Shown: positions 25,613-35,650 of the stretch, piece by piece
How positions within the stretch are numbered: position 1 is the first letter of the stretch
Layout of the letters: each line of letters opens with the position of its first letter
Source: Lysobacter sp. M2-1
GTDB lineage: Bacteria > Pseudomonadota > Gammaproteobacteria > Xanthomonadales > Xanthomonadaceae
Assembly (NCBI RefSeq): GCF_022662495.1
Contig: NZ_JAKPBU010000011.1
Coordinates: 248,001 to 312,000, forward strand
DNA length: 64,000 nt
Direction of reading: 5' to 3'
Translations under genes and position numbers: made by a program
Notes under the pieces: generated by a model
What the model saw: the letters and a program-made list of their open reading frames with translations, nothing else
What the model was told of the DNA's origin: nothing
The model's database searches: none

Positions 25613-26397
25613 CACAGGTCGTAAGGGAACGCGGCCATCAGCGCGTCCTGCAGCCCGGCCAGATCGAAAGCAGCGTTGCCGCCGAGTGATCGGCAGGCTT
25701 CGACGGACTCGCCGGCATGCCATTCGCTGCGGCCGGTGCCGCGGTAATAGTCGTCATACTTGAAGCGGTGCTCGCCATTGCCGCTGTCCAGGTACACCGC
25801 GGGGATGCCGTAGGCCTCGGCCAGGATCACCCCGTGCAGCGAGCTCGACACCACCAGGTCGGCGCCCAGTAGCGCGCGCACGAAGGCCAGCGGCTTGCAC
25901 GTCGGCAGCACCAGGTGATCGCGATAGGCCGCGTACTTGTCCGGCGATTCGTTGAAATGCGGCACCACCGCGAACGCCTTGCGCGAGCCGGTGCCAACCA
26001 ACTCTCCCGGGAAGAACCGCGGCATCAGCAGCGCCGGGTCGCCGTAGATCTCGGGCACGGCGATACCGCGCGCCTGCAGGTAACTGCGCGTCAGCGGGCC
26101 CCGCACTGCGCGTACGTCGAGCCTGCGGAACTGGTGGCGATCGTCGTCGATCTTGCCGTTGATGCCGCTGCCCCATACCGCCTCGCCATCACGGGCGTTG
26201 TGCAGCACCGAGCCGATCGAGAACAGCCGGTGGCGCCGGTCGCGCTTGTCGATCAGGTCAAGATCGCGCAGGCCAAGCATCGCTTCCACGATCACTTTGG
26301 CAAGGTAGTCGCCGACATTGATCGCGCCGTTCTTCGGCCGCCACCAGTACATGGCGCGCTGTTGCTCGCGTTCGATCCAGGCCTTGAGTATCGACAC
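25609..26397 (-). CDS. gumL: GumL: ketal pyruvyltransferase
   Basis: A 262-residue polysaccharide pyruvyl transferase, close in length to Xanthomonas GumL (about 264). It transfers pyruvate from PEP onto the terminal mannose of the repeat unit. The match is strong in MYWWRPKNGAINVGDYLAKVIV, VWGSGINGKI, LDVRAVRGPLTRSYLQARGIAVPEIYGDP, VVPHFNE and SSSLHGVILAEAYGIPAVYLD. The GTG start at 26397 (VSILKAWIEREQQRA) agrees with the N-terminal length of known GumL and lies 10 bases after gumK; the frame from 26580 would overlap gumK widely. The presence of this gene predicts a pyruvylated exopolysaccharide. Confidence 0.93.
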   Translation of the reverse strand: MSILKAWIEREQQRAMYWWRPKNGAINVGDYLAKVIVEAMLGLRDLDLIDKRDRRHRLFSIGSVLHNARDGEAVWGSGINGKIDDDRHQFRRLDVRAVRGPLTRSYLQARGIAVPEIYGDPALLMPRFFPGELVGTGSRKAFAVVPHFNESPDKYAAYRDHLVLPTCKPLAFVRALLGADLVVSSSLHGVILAEAYGIPAVYLDSGNGEHRFKYDDYYRGTGRSEWHAGESVEACRSLGGNAAFDLAGLQDALMAAFPYDLW

Positions 26398-26407
26398 CGG
26401 CGCCCCC

Positions 26408-27637
26408 TCAGCCCGCATGCCGCATGCGCGCAGCTGCGATGCGCGTGTCGGGAAACGCCGCGGGGTCGAGCAACCGGTCGACGGTCTGCGCCCAGTCCAG
26501 CGGCCGACGCGAGCGCACGCGCGGAGCGGCGAGCGCGCGGCGCACCGCGGAGGCGATCGATTCGGCGTCGCCCGGCGCATAGCCGAAACGCGAGGCGTAG
26601 CCGCCGACGATCGCCTCCGGACAGATCGCCGGCACCCCGAAGAAGTCGTACTGCAGCAGCTTCAGCGAACTGTCGGCGAGGTATGCCGGGAGCCGGGCCG
26701 AGGCATACGGCGCGATGCCGAAGCGCGCGTGCTTGATGTAACGCAGGGTTTCGGTATGCGGCATCTCGCCATAGACGCTCACGTTGTCGCCATAGCCAGG
26801 CTGGCGGCCGTACCCCGACCCGATGACATGGAAGGCGATCTGGGGGAATGCACGGCTGGCGGCCGCGATCGCTCCGGGATCGAACAGCATCGAACCCACC
26901 GACACCGCGTGCACGCCATCGGCATATGGCGATGGATCGCCCTGCTCCGCCAGTGCCGGATCGATCCCGTGACCGATGTGGTAGACGTTGTCGCGGCTGG
27001 CGATCTCGGCCGCCATCGTCGGCGAGACCAGCGCGATCGCATCCATTGCAGGCGCGATCCGGGCCAGGGCGCGCGCGACGTAGTCGGCGCTGTCGATGGC
27101 CGACAGGCTGTCGGAGGCGCGGTAGATCAGCCTGGCCTGCGGATTGGTGCGCCGCGCCAGCTCGATGAACACCGCCGCCGTACCGCTCTCGAACACGATC
27201 GTGTCGGCCTCGCGCATCCACTGGCGCAGGATCGCGGGCGGCCTGGCGGCGTAATGCCGGAACAGCCCGTCCTCGAATGGACGCAGCCAGCGGCGGCGGG
27301 TGTTGAATGGGTGCAGCGTGGTCTTCCACAGGAAACAGTCGACGCCGCGATGGCGGACCACGGTGTTGGCGCTGGCGTCCAGGGGCAGGCGGATGTCGCG
27401 TTTCCACTTCGACAACCGGCTGTAGCGTAGCGAAAAGAAACGGGTCGGACCGCGACGGGCGAGCTCGGCGGCAATGGCATGGATGCTCGCACGCCGCGGC
27501 GTGCGGTAGTCGTGCGCCGAGAGCACCAGAAATCCGCCGCTGCGAGGTACGACGTACGCGGCCGGTTGCGGGATTACGGCAGTAGCGGTGGCGGTGCCTG
27601 CGCCCATGGTCCGGTTCCTCGTCGATGCGGTAGTCAT
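26408..27637 (-). CDS. gumK: GumK: beta-1,2-glucuronosyltransferase (GT70)
   Basis: A 409-residue membrane-associated glycosyltransferase adding glucuronic acid to the lipid-linked mannose-(1,3)-cellobiose. The typical GT-B features are [24 protein letters not shown] near the start with the catalytic Asp in [58 protein letters not shown] and the GumK-like [23 protein letters not shown]. The ATG at 27637 overlaps the gumJ stop in an ATGA. The first 30 residues, before the core, are longer than in Xanthomonas GumK (about 400 residues). Confidence 0.92.
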   Translation of the reverse strand: MTTASTRNRTMGAGTATATAVIPQPAAYVVPRSGGFLVLSAHDYRTPRRASIHAIAAELARRGPTRFFSLRYSRLSKWKRDIRLPLDASANTVVRHRGVDCFLWKTTLHPFNTRRRWLRPFEDGLFRHYAARPPAILRQWMREADTIVFESGTAAVFIELARRTNPQARLIYRASDSLSAIDSADYVARALARIAPAMDAIALVSPTMAAEIASRDNVYHIGHGIDPALAEQGDPSPYADGVHAVSVGSMLFDPGAIAAASRAFPQIAFHVIGSGYGRQPGYGDNVSVYGEMPHTETLRYIKHARFGIAPYASARLPAYLADSSLKLLQYDFFGVPAICPEAIVGGYASRFGYAPGDAESIASAVRRALAAPRVRSRRPLDWAQTVDRLLDPAAFPDTRIAAARMRHAG

Positions 27638-29121
27638 CCGCTGCGCACCGTGCGCAGCAGGGTGTGCGTATGCAGAATGCCGGCGACGTCGCGCCGGAAC
27701 CCCGGCCACAGCGCGCACACCGCCGCGAACGCCACCGCACCCGCGACGGCGCCGAGCGCGAGCTTCGCCGGCAGCGACGTGGCCCAGTGCGCGGCGGCTG
27801 CGTACGACGCAACGCCGCATAGCGCATAGCCGGCGATCGCGCGCACGCCATTGCCGGCCATGCCGCGCACCGGCGCATCCGAAATCCTTCCCAGCCACCA
27901 CAACGCGAGTGGCCACGACAGGGCGCTGCCGACGGCGTAACCCATCGCGACGCCAAGCGCGCCCCACTGCGCACCGGACGCGATGCAGGCGATCACCAGC
28001 GTGCGGCTGATCACGGCGTAACGCAGCTGCGAAGCGGTCAGGCCCTTCGACATGAACACCCAGTACGCGGCATAGCCGGCCGACTGGAACACGGCGCCCA
28101 CCGCGAGCGCCTGGAACATCGGCACCGCCTCCGCCCAGCGCGCGCCGAGCGTCAGCACGATCAGCGGCTCGGCCTGCGCGCAGGCGAATGCGAACACCGC
28201 GATCAGGAAATGCATCAGCGCCGCCTGCCCGCGCAGCAGAAACGCTGCGTATCGGGCGGGATCGCCCTGCAGCCGCGACAGCACCGGCAGCGCCACCGAG
28301 GTCGCCGGCGCGTTGAGCTGGGTCAGCGGCATCGCCACCAGCGCGAACGCGCGGTTGTACAGACCCAGTGGCGCCGCGCCCAGACGATTGCCGATCAGGA
28401 TCTGGCCGACGTTGTTGCTGAACCAGGCCAACAGCTGCGAGGCCATGACGTTGCCGCCGAAGCGCAGGAAGCTGCGCACCTCGGCATCGCGCTTCGGCAG
28501 GCCGGGCAACCAGCGCGCTGCGGCGACCATCACCGCGAGGATCATCGCCGCCTGCACGATCTGCTGCACGACCAGCGCCCAGTAGCCGTAACCGGCCAGC
28601 GCCAGCACGACCGCCACCGCCAGCCCCGCCAGCTGCCCACCGACTTCGGCCGCGGTCAGCCGCTTGAAGCGCAGCTCACGGGTCAAGTGGGCGCGGTACT
28701 GCGTGGTCAGACCGTTGAGCAGAAAGGTCAGCGCGATCGCCTGCGCCAGGCCGCGCAGCAAGGGCTCGCCATAGAACGCCGCGATCCGGCCGGCCATCAG
28801 GAACACGACCAGGGCCAGCACCAGCCCGATCGCGGTGTTGATCCAGAACAGGTTGTCGCGCTGCCCGCGGCTCAGGTGCCGCGCCTGGATCGCCGCCGAG
28901 GACAGGCCGAAGTCGCGCAGTACCTCGCCGACTCCGACGATCGCCAGCACCATCGTCACCAGGCCGTAGTCGCGCGGCGTGAGCAGACGCGCCAGCAGGA
29001 TGACGCCGCCAAACTGCACCGCAATCTTCGCCAGCTGTCCGCCCATGGTGACCAGCGCGCCGCCGGCCGCCATGCGTCCCAGCGACGGTGGTGTCTTGAG
29101 CTCGGATCCGCGCGCAGCCAC
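27634..29121 (-). CDS. gumJ: GumJ: MOP-superfamily flippase for the lipid-linked repeat unit
   Basis: A 495-residue inner-membrane protein with about 12-14 membrane segments, of the Wzx/PST type. It would flip the finished pentasaccharide across the inner membrane. Typical are [54 protein letters not shown] and [19 protein letters not shown]. The GTG at 29121 is chosen: AAGGAG lies 8 bases upstream and the gene then starts 2 bases after the gumI stop, and the length agrees with Xanthomonas GumJ (about 498). The reading frame continues back to 29346 inside gumI and is not used. Confidence 0.92.
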   Translation of the reverse strand: MAARGSELKTPPSLGRMAAGGALVTMGGQLAKIAVQFGGVILLARLLTPRDYGLVTMVLAIVGVGEVLRDFGLSSAAIQARHLSRGQRDNLFWINTAIGLVLALVVFLMAGRIAAFYGEPLLRGLAQAIALTFLLNGLTTQYRAHLTRELRFKRLTAAEVGGQLAGLAVAVVLALAGYGYWALVVQQIVQAAMILAVMVAAARWLPGLPKRDAEVRSFLRFGGNVMASQLLAWFSNNVGQILIGNRLGAAPLGLYNRAFALVAMPLTQLNAPATSVALPVLSRLQGDPARYAAFLLRGQAALMHFLIAVFAFACAQAEPLIVLTLGARWAEAVPMFQALAVGAVFQSAGYAAYWVFMSKGLTASQLRYAVISRTLVIACIASGAQWGALGVAMGYAVGSALSWPLALWWLGRISDAPVRGMAGNGVRAIAGYALCGVASYAAAAHWATSLPAKLALGAVAGAVAFAAVCALWPGFRRDVAGILHTHTLLRTVRSG

Positions 29122-29123
29122 CG

Positions 29124-30179
29124 TCAGCGCTCCTTCCACCGCTTTGCCGCACGCAACGCGCTGGCGTAGGTGGCGTGATGCTGACGGCCGAGCTCGGGCC
29201 AGTCGCGCCGCGAAAGGTCCGGAAGCCCTGGTGGCGTGGGGATCCGCAGCGCTTCTGCCAGTGCTTCTGCATCGAGCACATCCTGATAGAGCCGCACCCA
29301 GCCGGGCCCGACTTCCTTGGCGAGGCGCGCATTGGCCTCGCTCCATGGCACCAGCACCGGTCGCGTCAGCGAAAGCGCGAGCAGCAGGGCGCCGGAGTTG
29401 TGCATCTGCCGGTACGGCAATACAACCAGCTGCGCCTCGCCGATCTCGCGCGCCAGCACGCCATCGTCGACGTAGCGCAACAGCGCGCTGACCCGCGGAT
29501 CGGCATCGCAGGCCGCCTGCACCTTCGCGCGCATCCGGTCCGAAGCCGGATTGCCAACGACGCGCAGCGTCGGCGATCTGCCGGGCAATGCGGAATCATG
29601 CAATGCGCCGAATGCCTCCAGCAGCGCCTCCACGCCCTTGTACGGACGGATCAGGCCGAAATACAGCAGCCGACCCGGCACCGTGGGCGGAATCGGCCGC
29701 GCCGCAAACCAGTCGCGATAGTGCCCGTGCAGGATCGTGTCGGTCGCCTCGCTGCCGTCGTCGCCGGCGGCGTTGATGCAGATCCGGCGTCTGGTCAGGC
29801 GGTCGAGCCCACGCAGCAGCAAGCGCTCCGTCCATCCACCGCCCTCATGCGGCTGCAGGTTGTGCAGGGTGCGTACCACGGGCGTGCCCGTCGCCCACAG
29901 CCGCAGCAGCAGTGCGCCCACGCCCAGCCGCTTCAGCAGCGCGCGCAGCCGGTTGGGGTGGCGCAGCAGATACTCCGGCCAGTGCACATGGAACAGGTCG
30001 TAGTGCGCGAACAGGGCGCTGCGCAGCGAGTAGTACCTGGTTTCCACCTCCCGCGGCAGGGCTGCAACCAACTGGCGGAGGTAGGGATTGGTCGTGTCGT
30101 CCGGGGGCGGGATCGACTGCAGCACGACAATGCGCGGCATGGCCGCCCGCACGTCGGTCATCGCGTGCGCCGGCATCAT
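29124..30179 (-). CDS. gumI: GumI: beta-1,4-mannosyltransferase (GT94)
   Basis: A 351-residue glycosyltransferase, the same length class as Xanthomonas GumI (about 349). It adds the terminal mannose to glucuronic acid. Visible family stretches are LQSIPPPDDTTNPYLRQLV, HYDLFHVHWPEYLLRHP, VVRTLHNLQPHEGGGWTE, LLYFGLIRPYKGVEALLEAF and LVVLPYRQMHNSGALLLALSL. The ATG at 30179 overlaps the gumH stop in an ATGA. The gumJ start lies two bases after its own stop. Other Met starts (MTDVRA, MPRIVV) are possible but the coupled one is preferred. Confidence 0.92.
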   Translation of the reverse strand: MMPAHAMTDVRAAMPRIVVLQSIPPPDDTTNPYLRQLVAALPREVETRYYSLRSALFAHYDLFHVHWPEYLLRHPNRLRALLKRLGVGALLLRLWATGTPVVRTLHNLQPHEGGGWTERLLLRGLDRLTRRRICINAAGDDGSEATDTILHGHYRDWFAARPIPPTVPGRLLYFGLIRPYKGVEALLEAFGALHDSALPGRSPTLRVVGNPASDRMRAKVQAACDADPRVSALLRYVDDGVLAREIGEAQLVVLPYRQMHNSGALLLALSLTRPVLVPWSEANARLAKEVGPGWVRLYQDVLDAEALAEALRIPTPPGLPDLSRRDWPELGRQHHATYASALRAAKRWKER

Positions 30180-31330
30180 GGCGACGCCCCGTCCGGCTGC
30201 GCATTCGGGTCAGGCCGCGCCAACGCCGCCCGATACTCCGCCAGATAGGCGGCAACCGCGTGCCGCCACTGGTAGCGGGCGGCGTGCCGCATCGCGCGCT
30301 CGCGTCGAGCCGCATGGCCTTGCTCTGAAATGTCCACAAGCCCGCGTACCGCGTCCGCGGCGGCGGGCAGATCGCCCACGTCCACCAGCGCGCCGAGTCC
30401 GGACTCGGCATGCAGCTTTGCGTAAGGCGGGATCGCGCTCAGGATCGGCACCAGTCCGCCGCTCATCGCCTCTATCGCTGCAATGCCGAAGCCCTCATGG
30501 CGCGACAGCGAGACGAAGTACTGCGCGCGTGCAAACAACTCCGCCAGTCGCGACTGCGACGGTGCATGCACGATCTCGACCGCCGGCTGCAGTCCGCGTG
30601 CCGCGACCTCCCGCTCCAGATCGGCGCCACTCAGGTCGAATTCGCGTCCTGCCAGCAGCAGCCGCCAGTCGGTACCGTCGCCGCGCAAGGTCTCCAGCAG
30701 GTCGAGGGTTTCGATCAGGCCCTTGTTGACCGACCAGCGACCGAAACTGAGCAGGGTCCGCCCCGGCGCCGCACTGCCGAGGCCCGCGAACTTGTCCACG
30801 TCCACGCCGTTCTCGATCACCCGCAACCGCTGGGCCGGGACCACGCGCGCGAACAGGTCGCCGTCGTTCTGACTGGTGGCAATGATGCGCCGGTAGGCAC
30901 GCGCCGACGCGCGAGTCACCGTGCCGAACCAGAACCGCTTCAGTGCCGACGCGTAATTGGTGTGGAAAAACCCGCCATGGGTGGAGACGATCATCGGCTT
31001 GCCGTGCACGACGGCGGTCGCGGCCAGGTAGTCGTAGAAGAAGTCGATGCCGTGCACGTGGATCAGATCGGCGTGACGCACTGCAGCCAGTGCGTGCGGG
31101 CACAACGGGTAGCGGGACGAACCGATGTACGACAGGCGCCGCACCGGCACGCCATCGTGCAGATCGCTGCCCGGCAGACGGTCGCCATCGCCGCGGAACA
31201 GGCGGTCGAGGGTGATCACTTCGACCTCGTCGCGACCTTCGGCCAGGTGGCGACGGGCGATGTTCGCCACGACCTCCTCGATTCCGCCCACGGAAGGGTG
31301 GAACTGGCGGACCACGTGCACGACCTTCAT
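30176..31330 (-). CDS. gumH: GumH: alpha-1,3-mannosyltransferase (GT4)
   Basis: A 384-residue GT-B enzyme adding the first mannose to the lipid-linked cellobiose (Xanthomonas GumH about 380). Signatures are VVHVVRQFHPSVGGIEEVV, DLIHVHGIDFFYDYLA, VSTHGGFFHTNYA, VIENGVDVDKFAG, LLSFGRWSVNKGLIETLD, and the EX7E-type nucleotide-sugar site in SRHEGFGIAAIEAMSGG. The ATG at 31330 overlaps the gumF stop in an ATGA. The same frame is open back to 32098 but that part is antisense-free noise inside gumF. Confidence 0.94.
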   Translation of the reverse strand: MKVVHVVRQFHPSVGGIEEVVANIARRHLAEGRDEVEVITLDRLFRGDGDRLPGSDLHDGVPVRRLSYIGSSRYPLCPHALAAVRHADLIHVHGIDFFYDYLAATAVVHGKPMIVSTHGGFFHTNYASALKRFWFGTVTRASARAYRRIIATSQNDGDLFARVVPAQRLRVIENGVDVDKFAGLGSAAPGRTLLSFGRWSVNKGLIETLDLLETLRGDGTDWRLLLAGREFDLSGADLEREVAARGLQPAVEIVHAPSQSRLAELFARAQYFVSLSRHEGFGIAAIEAMSGGLVPILSAIPPYAKLHAESGLGALVDVGDLPAAADAVRGLVDISEQGHAARRERAMRHAARYQWRHAVAAYLAEYRAALARPDPNAQPDGASP

Positions 31331-32379
31331 GCTCGCGCCTCGCGGAAGCCGGCGCGCAGGCCCAGTGCCCACGGCGCCCAGCCGACCAGCAGCGCCCGCA
31401 TCGGCACGCACAAGGCCAGCGCCAGCAGCGATACCAGCACCGCCCAGGCCGGCCCGGGCTTGCCGCCGTCGAACAACCCGGTCAGCGACGCCACCCCCGA
31501 GAGCACGAAGAACACCGGCATGTGCGTGCACAGGATCAGCAGGGTGTTGCGGCCGATCCACTGCAGCGCCCTCACCCGCACCAGCGCCGCCGACGCGGAC
31601 AGCAGCAGCGCGGTGCCGAGCAGCGCAGCGCCAAAGAACATCCAGCCCGATGCGCCGAAGCGCAACTGCACAATGTCGACGCGGCCGTTGAACCAGGCCA
31701 ACGCCGCCCATGACAGCAGCAGCGCAGTCGCGCTGGCCGCGGCCAGCGGCGTCCACCGTGGCACCTGGACCCCGGCACCCGCCGCACCGACCGCGTAGAA
31801 CGCCAGCGCCACCGGCAGCACGTCGAGCGCGAACGGCAGGCGGATACCGACCTGCGGGAACCATGCGATCCATGCCAGTCCGGACGCCAGCGACAGCAGC
31901 GCCAACGCCCGTGGCGGCAACACGCGCCGCAGCAGTGCATACGCCAGCACGGTCACGAACAATGCCGGCAGGAACCAGAGCGCCGGATTCACATAAAGGT
32001 GCGGGCCGATGCCGCTGACGAATCCGGACAACGGATCCCACCACGGCACGTCGCCCCAGCGCTGCGCCTTCTCTCCGATGTCGCGGGTCAACAGCCAATA
32101 GGCATATGCGGCGAAAAAGAACGCCGCATACGGCAGCAGCAGCGAGCGCGCCAGCCGCATGGTGAGCGCACGCGGTTCATCTCCGGCACGGCGCGCGGCG
32201 AACCAGCCCGACAGGACGAAGAACGCGGGTACATGGAAGCTGTAGACCGCGGTCGCGAACCAGGCTGGAATACCCTTGGCGTGCCCGAGTACCACCAGCA
32301 CGATTGCTACGGCCCGCGCAGCATCGATACGTGCATCGCGCACTGCGGGCGGGCGTGACGGGCTCACGGCGCGGGGCAT
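31327..32379 (-). CDS. gumF: GumF-type exopolysaccharide acetyltransferase
   Basis: A 350-residue membrane acyltransferase of the acyltransferase-3 family with about ten helices. It opens with RIDAARAVAIVLVVLGHAKG, whose His is the conserved catalytic residue, and has YSFHVPAFFVLSGWFAARR. GumF acetylates the inner mannose of xanthan. Only one acetyltransferase gene is present; the second, gumG, which in Xanthomonas lies between gumF and gumH, is missing. Start choice: ATG 32379 is given, but GTG 32403, 16 bases after the gumE stop, would give 358 residues, nearer to Xanthomonas GumF (about 364). Confidence 0.87.
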   Translation of the reverse strand: MPRAVSPSRPPAVRDARIDAARAVAIVLVVLGHAKGIPAWFATAVYSFHVPAFFVLSGWFAARRAGDEPRALTMRLARSLLLPYAAFFFAAYAYWLLTRDIGEKAQRWGDVPWWDPLSGFVSGIGPHLYVNPALWFLPALFVTVLAYALLRRVLPPRALALLSLASGLAWIAWFPQVGIRLPFALDVLPVALAFYAVGAAGAGVQVPRWTPLAAASATALLLSWAALAWFNGRVDIVQLRFGASGWMFFGAALLGTALLLSASAALVRVRALQWIGRNTLLILCTHMPVFFVLSGVASLTGLFDGGKPGPAWAVLVSLLALALCVPMRALLVGWAPWALGLRAGFREARA

Positions 32380-32419
32380 CGCGGGGGCCTGTGCGATCGA
32401 CACGACGCGGCAGCCCGGC

Positions 32420-33754
32420 TCAGGCCCGTGCCAGCGCATGCAACGCGCCATCGCGTGCGGATCGGTCCTCGATCCAGCGCCGCGCCGCCGCAACCCGCCC
32501 CACCTGCACCTGCCACAGGTAGCCGCAGGCGAACCACCACAGCGCGCCGGTCTTGATCGAGAAGTAGCTGTTCGACACCAGCAGGCTGAGCGCGAACGCG
32601 AAGATGAAGAGGTTCTTGAACAACTGGCCGTGCGTCGTTGGCATCCGCAGCAGGAACGCATACCCGACCAGGAAGGCCAGTACCGTGGCCAGCGACTGCG
32701 ATGCGATGAAGTACGCGATGCCGCTGTCGGAGTAGGTATACGGCGCTCCGAGGTCCAGCCCCAGCCATGCGCGCGGCGACATGTTGCTCAGCGCGTCGAC
32801 GGTCACATAGATCCGCCCAAGCAGCGTGTCCTCGTACGCCTCGACGCCCGCCAGCCGCACCAGCAGCCAGCCGCCCGCCACCACCCCCATGAACACCAGC
32901 ATCGACAGCGACTGGTCCAGTCGCCGGAACAGCGGCGCGAGTACCAGCATCATCAGGCAGGTCGCCGTGGCCAGCCGTCCGTCCGATGCGATCAGCAGGA
33001 ACAGCACCACCGCCAGCGACAGGACCTGACCACCCACGCCCAGCGCACGGCGGAAGGTCAAGGCCACCGCGGCGAAAAAGATGATGAAGTTCCCCATCGT
33101 GACCGGCTCGACGAAGATCGACGACGCCCGCGGCAGCGTCATGCCGGCCAGCCAGATCCGCTCGCCCGGACGCGTGGCATTGACATTGAGGTTGCTGTCC
33201 GGGTTCCAGAAATCCTCCTCGACCGCGCCGCGGGTGTTGATGAAGTAACTGCGCGGGTCCGCCAGGTCGCCATACAGCGTCGGAAATGCCATCTCGAACG
33301 CCGCGACCAGCACCACGACCAGCGCCAGCCACAGCAGCAGTCGCGGCAGCGAGCCGCGATAGGCCGTGCCAAGCATCAGGAACGCGAACGGCACCAGCGC
33401 ATCGCGCAGAAACTTGAGGTCGACTTCCCACAGCACCAGGGTGCGCGCGAGGTTGAGCAGCACGAGGCTGCCGATCCCGGCCAGCACCAAGGCCATGCCG
33501 TTGCGATCGAGGGTACCGACGCCGAGCAGGAAGCAGCCGGCATAGGCGACCAGTTCCGCGGCGTACGCTGCCGACGGACCGATCGCGAACAGCTGCGCGT
33601 TGACGATGGCCAGCAGGAAGTTGTAGCCCACCGCGAACAGCAGCAGCAGCGCCGCGATCCGGTTGCGCCAGGCGTCGCCCGGGCTCATCGGCACACGGAC
33701 TCGGAAGCGGGACCTGTGACCGAAACCCGGAGCACACACGTCGTTGGCCTGCAT
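32420..33754 (-). CDS. gumE: GumE: Wzy-like exopolysaccharide polymerase
   Basis: A membrane protein of about 444 residues with some 12 predicted helices and a large periplasmic loop, as expected for a Wzy-type polymerase that links the pentasaccharide units. Recognisable stretches shared with GumE are RDALVPFAFLMLGTAYRG, DPRSYFINTRGAVEEDFWN, IFVEPVTMGNFIIFFAAVA and SPRAWLGLDLGAPYTYSDSGIAYFI. The ATG at 33754 lies 22 bases after gumD; ATG 33688 (MSPGDAWRNR, 422 residues) is the alternative. Neither has a strong ribosome-binding site. Confidence 0.9.
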   Translation of the reverse strand: MQANDVCAPGFGHRSRFRVRVPMSPGDAWRNRIAALLLLFAVGYNFLLAIVNAQLFAIGPSAAYAAELVAYAGCFLLGVGTLDRNGMALVLAGIGSLVLLNLARTLVLWEVDLKFLRDALVPFAFLMLGTAYRGSLPRLLLWLALVVVLVAAFEMAFPTLYGDLADPRSYFINTRGAVEEDFWNPDSNLNVNATRPGERIWLAGMTLPRASSIFVEPVTMGNFIIFFAAVALTFRRALGVGGQVLSLAVVLFLLIASDGRLATATCLMMLVLAPLFRRLDQSLSMLVFMGVVAGGWLLVRLAGVEAYEDTLLGRIYVTVDALSNMSPRAWLGLDLGAPYTYSDSGIAYFIASQSLATVLAFLVGYAFLLRMPTTHGQLFKNLFIFAFALSLLVSNSYFSIKTGALWWFACGYLWQVQVGRVAAARRWIEDRSARDGALHALARA

Positions 33755-33776
33755 CCCCGCACGAATCGGAGCCGAC

Positions 33777-35225
33777 TCAATAGGCCCCCTTCTGGCCAAG
33801 CACCTTGACCAGGGTCATCGCCATGATCTTGATGTCGAACCACAGCGACCAGCGGCGGATGTAGTCGAGGTCGTACTGCACCCGCTTGCGCATGTCGCGC
33901 AGCATCGGCGTCTCGCCGCGGAAGCCATTGACCTGCGCCCAGCCGGTGATTCCCGGCTTCACGTAGTGGCGCTGCGCATAGCAGTTGATCAGCGCCTGAT
34001 AGTGGCGATTGTGCGGGATCGCATGCGGACGCGGGCCGACCAGCGACATGCTGCCACCGAGCACGTTGAACAGCTGCGGCAGTTCGTCCAGGCTGGTGCG
34101 GCGCAGGAACGCGCCGACCCGTGTCACCCGCGGGTCCTGGCGTGTTGCCTGCGTGACTTGATGCTCGCCTTCGCGATGCATGCGCATCGAGCGGAACTTC
34201 AGCATCTGGAATTCCCTTCCGGCGCGCCCTTGCCGGCGCTGGCGGAAGAAGACCGGTCCGGGCGAGTCCAGCTTGACCGCGATCGCGATCGCGATCATCA
34301 CCGGGGCAAGTCCCAGCAGCGCGACAAACGCCAGGCAACGGTCGACGACCGCCTTGAACACCAAAAACTGGCTCTCGCGTCCGACGCTGCCCTGGCGCAG
34401 GCTGATCACCGGCACGTTGCCGAGCTGCTCGCCGGCCTGGTTGAGCATCGAGATCTCGACCAGGTCGGGAATCAGCTTGATCTTGATCGGCGTATGTTCG
34501 AGCTGGGACAGCAGCGGCTTGATGCGGCTCAGCTTGTCGAGCGGCATCGACACCCATACCTCTTCGACGCTCTCTTCGGCGAGGAATGCCGGCAGGTCGC
34601 GCAGTTCGCCCAGACAGGTCATCTCCGAGCTTTCGCCCACCGCCATGTCGTCGCGGGTGCGGAAGTAGCCAAGCAACCGCATTCCGACCCATGGGTTCTG
34701 GCGCAGGTAGCGCTGGATACGCACGACCGGGGGCCGCAGCCCCACCACCACGATGCGCTGCACGTCGACCCCGTGGCTGCGCAGGCCGTGGAGCAGACTG
34801 CGCACCAGCGTGCGCGACAGGGCGAGCAGCACGAATCCCCCCGCAAACCACATCCCGACCCACAGCCGCGACACTTCGTGCCCGACCTTGAGGATCAGCG
34901 CGTAGATCGAGAACAGTGCGAAGGTGCCGCCCCAGGCGGCGCCCAGTACCGCGATCTCACGCAGCAGCCCGAGCCCCCGCCAGCTGCGGTACAGCGGCAA
35001 TGCGTTGAAGCAGATCACCGCAAACAGCAGCGATGTGCCGATGACGAGGCGGTAATCGGCGCCTGGCATCCAGCTGCCGGAACGGAGCCGATAGGCGATG
35101 AGGGCCGCGCCCAGGACGACGATCATGTCCGAGATGCGCAGGAACACATCGGCAGCAGCCGAGTATTTCGAAAGCAGCCGCGGGGACGCACCCGCGAGGC
35201 CTGCGTTGAGGTTTGCCAGCAGCAT
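33777..35225 (-). CDS. gumD: GumD: undecaprenyl-phosphate glucose phosphotransferase
   Basis: A 482-residue polyprenyl glycosylphosphotransferase, the initiating enzyme moving glucose-1-phosphate from UDP-glucose to undecaprenyl phosphate. The start MLLANLNAG and [13 protein letters not shown] agree with Xanthomonas GumD (484 residues). Four N-terminal helices, a CoA-binding-like domain ([14 protein letters not shown]) and a catalytic C-terminal part follow, with [49 protein letters not shown] and [19 protein letters not shown]. The preceding 425 bases hold no gene, so it may have its own promoter separate from gumBC. Confidence 0.95.
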   Translation of the reverse strand: MLLANLNAGLAGASPRLLSKYSAAADVFLRISDMIVVLGAALIAYRLRSGSWMPGADYRLVIGTSLLFAVICFNALPLYRSWRGLGLLREIAVLGAAWGGTFALFSIYALILKVGHEVSRLWVGMWFAGGFVLLALSRTLVRSLLHGLRSHGVDVQRIVVVGLRPPVVRIQRYLRQNPWVGMRLLGYFRTRDDMAVGESSEMTCLGELRDLPAFLAEESVEEVWVSMPLDKLSRIKPLLSQLEHTPIKIKLIPDLVEISMLNQAGEQLGNVPVISLRQGSVGRESQFLVFKAVVDRCLAFVALLGLAPVMIAIAIAVKLDSPGPVFFRQRRQGRAGREFQMLKFRSMRMHREGEHQVTQATRQDPRVTRVGAFLRRTSLDELPQLFNVLGGSMSLVGPRPHAIPHNRHYQALINCYAQRHYVKPGITGWAQVNGFRGETPMLRDMRKRVQYDLDYIRRWSLWFDIKIMAMTLVKVLGQKGAY

Positions 35226-35650
35226 GTGCGTTGTTCGCAACCAAGCCGGCATGCAGGAGGTGGGGGAACATCCGCATGACCGTACTGTTTGCCACCTTGC
35301 CCGCGTCCTCTCCGATGCCCTCCCGTACCGGCCCCGGATCACGGCAAGTCGTTTTCGTTTCCACTGGAAGTTCTGTCGCGGCGCCATGCGACGAAGCGCA
35401 TGCCGCGCTTGCGTTGTGCTCAGACCATGTGCACTCCTTTACGCGATGGTGCATTGCACCATAACCCATTTTTCTGAAGGTTTTGCGTCGTTGGGCGACT
35501 TGTTTGAAGGTTCAGCCCATCAACATGCGCGAGTGCTGGCGATGTTCCATTTTTTCTGCGACCAGATACTCACACTGCACCCACACCGGGCGCGCGCAGG
35601 CAGCCACCGGAGCCATGTTCGCGATGCCGAAATGCGCGGCCCGCCCGGAT
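35226..35650 (-). promoter_or_regulatory. 425-base gumC-gumD gap with a 17-base palindrome
   Basis: No gene is supported here; the small frames on either strand look random. The region is richer in A and T than the flanks, especially 35461-35560. It contains the perfect palindrome ATGGTGCATTGCACCAT at 35446-35462 (8-base arms, one central base). On the minus strand, in the direction of gumD, AAAGGAG is followed five bases later by an ATG that meets a stop after two codons (about 35424-35440), a possible leader peptide or chance. Two direct TGAAGGTT copies lie near 35472 and 35505. A second gum promoter is the simplest reading. Confidence 0.45.

Noticed and set aside
35213-35469. Small frames in the gumC-gumD gap as possible genes
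   Set aside because: Composition is irregular, there is no domain or signal, and frames on both strands compete; only a two-codon ORF has a good ribosome-binding site.
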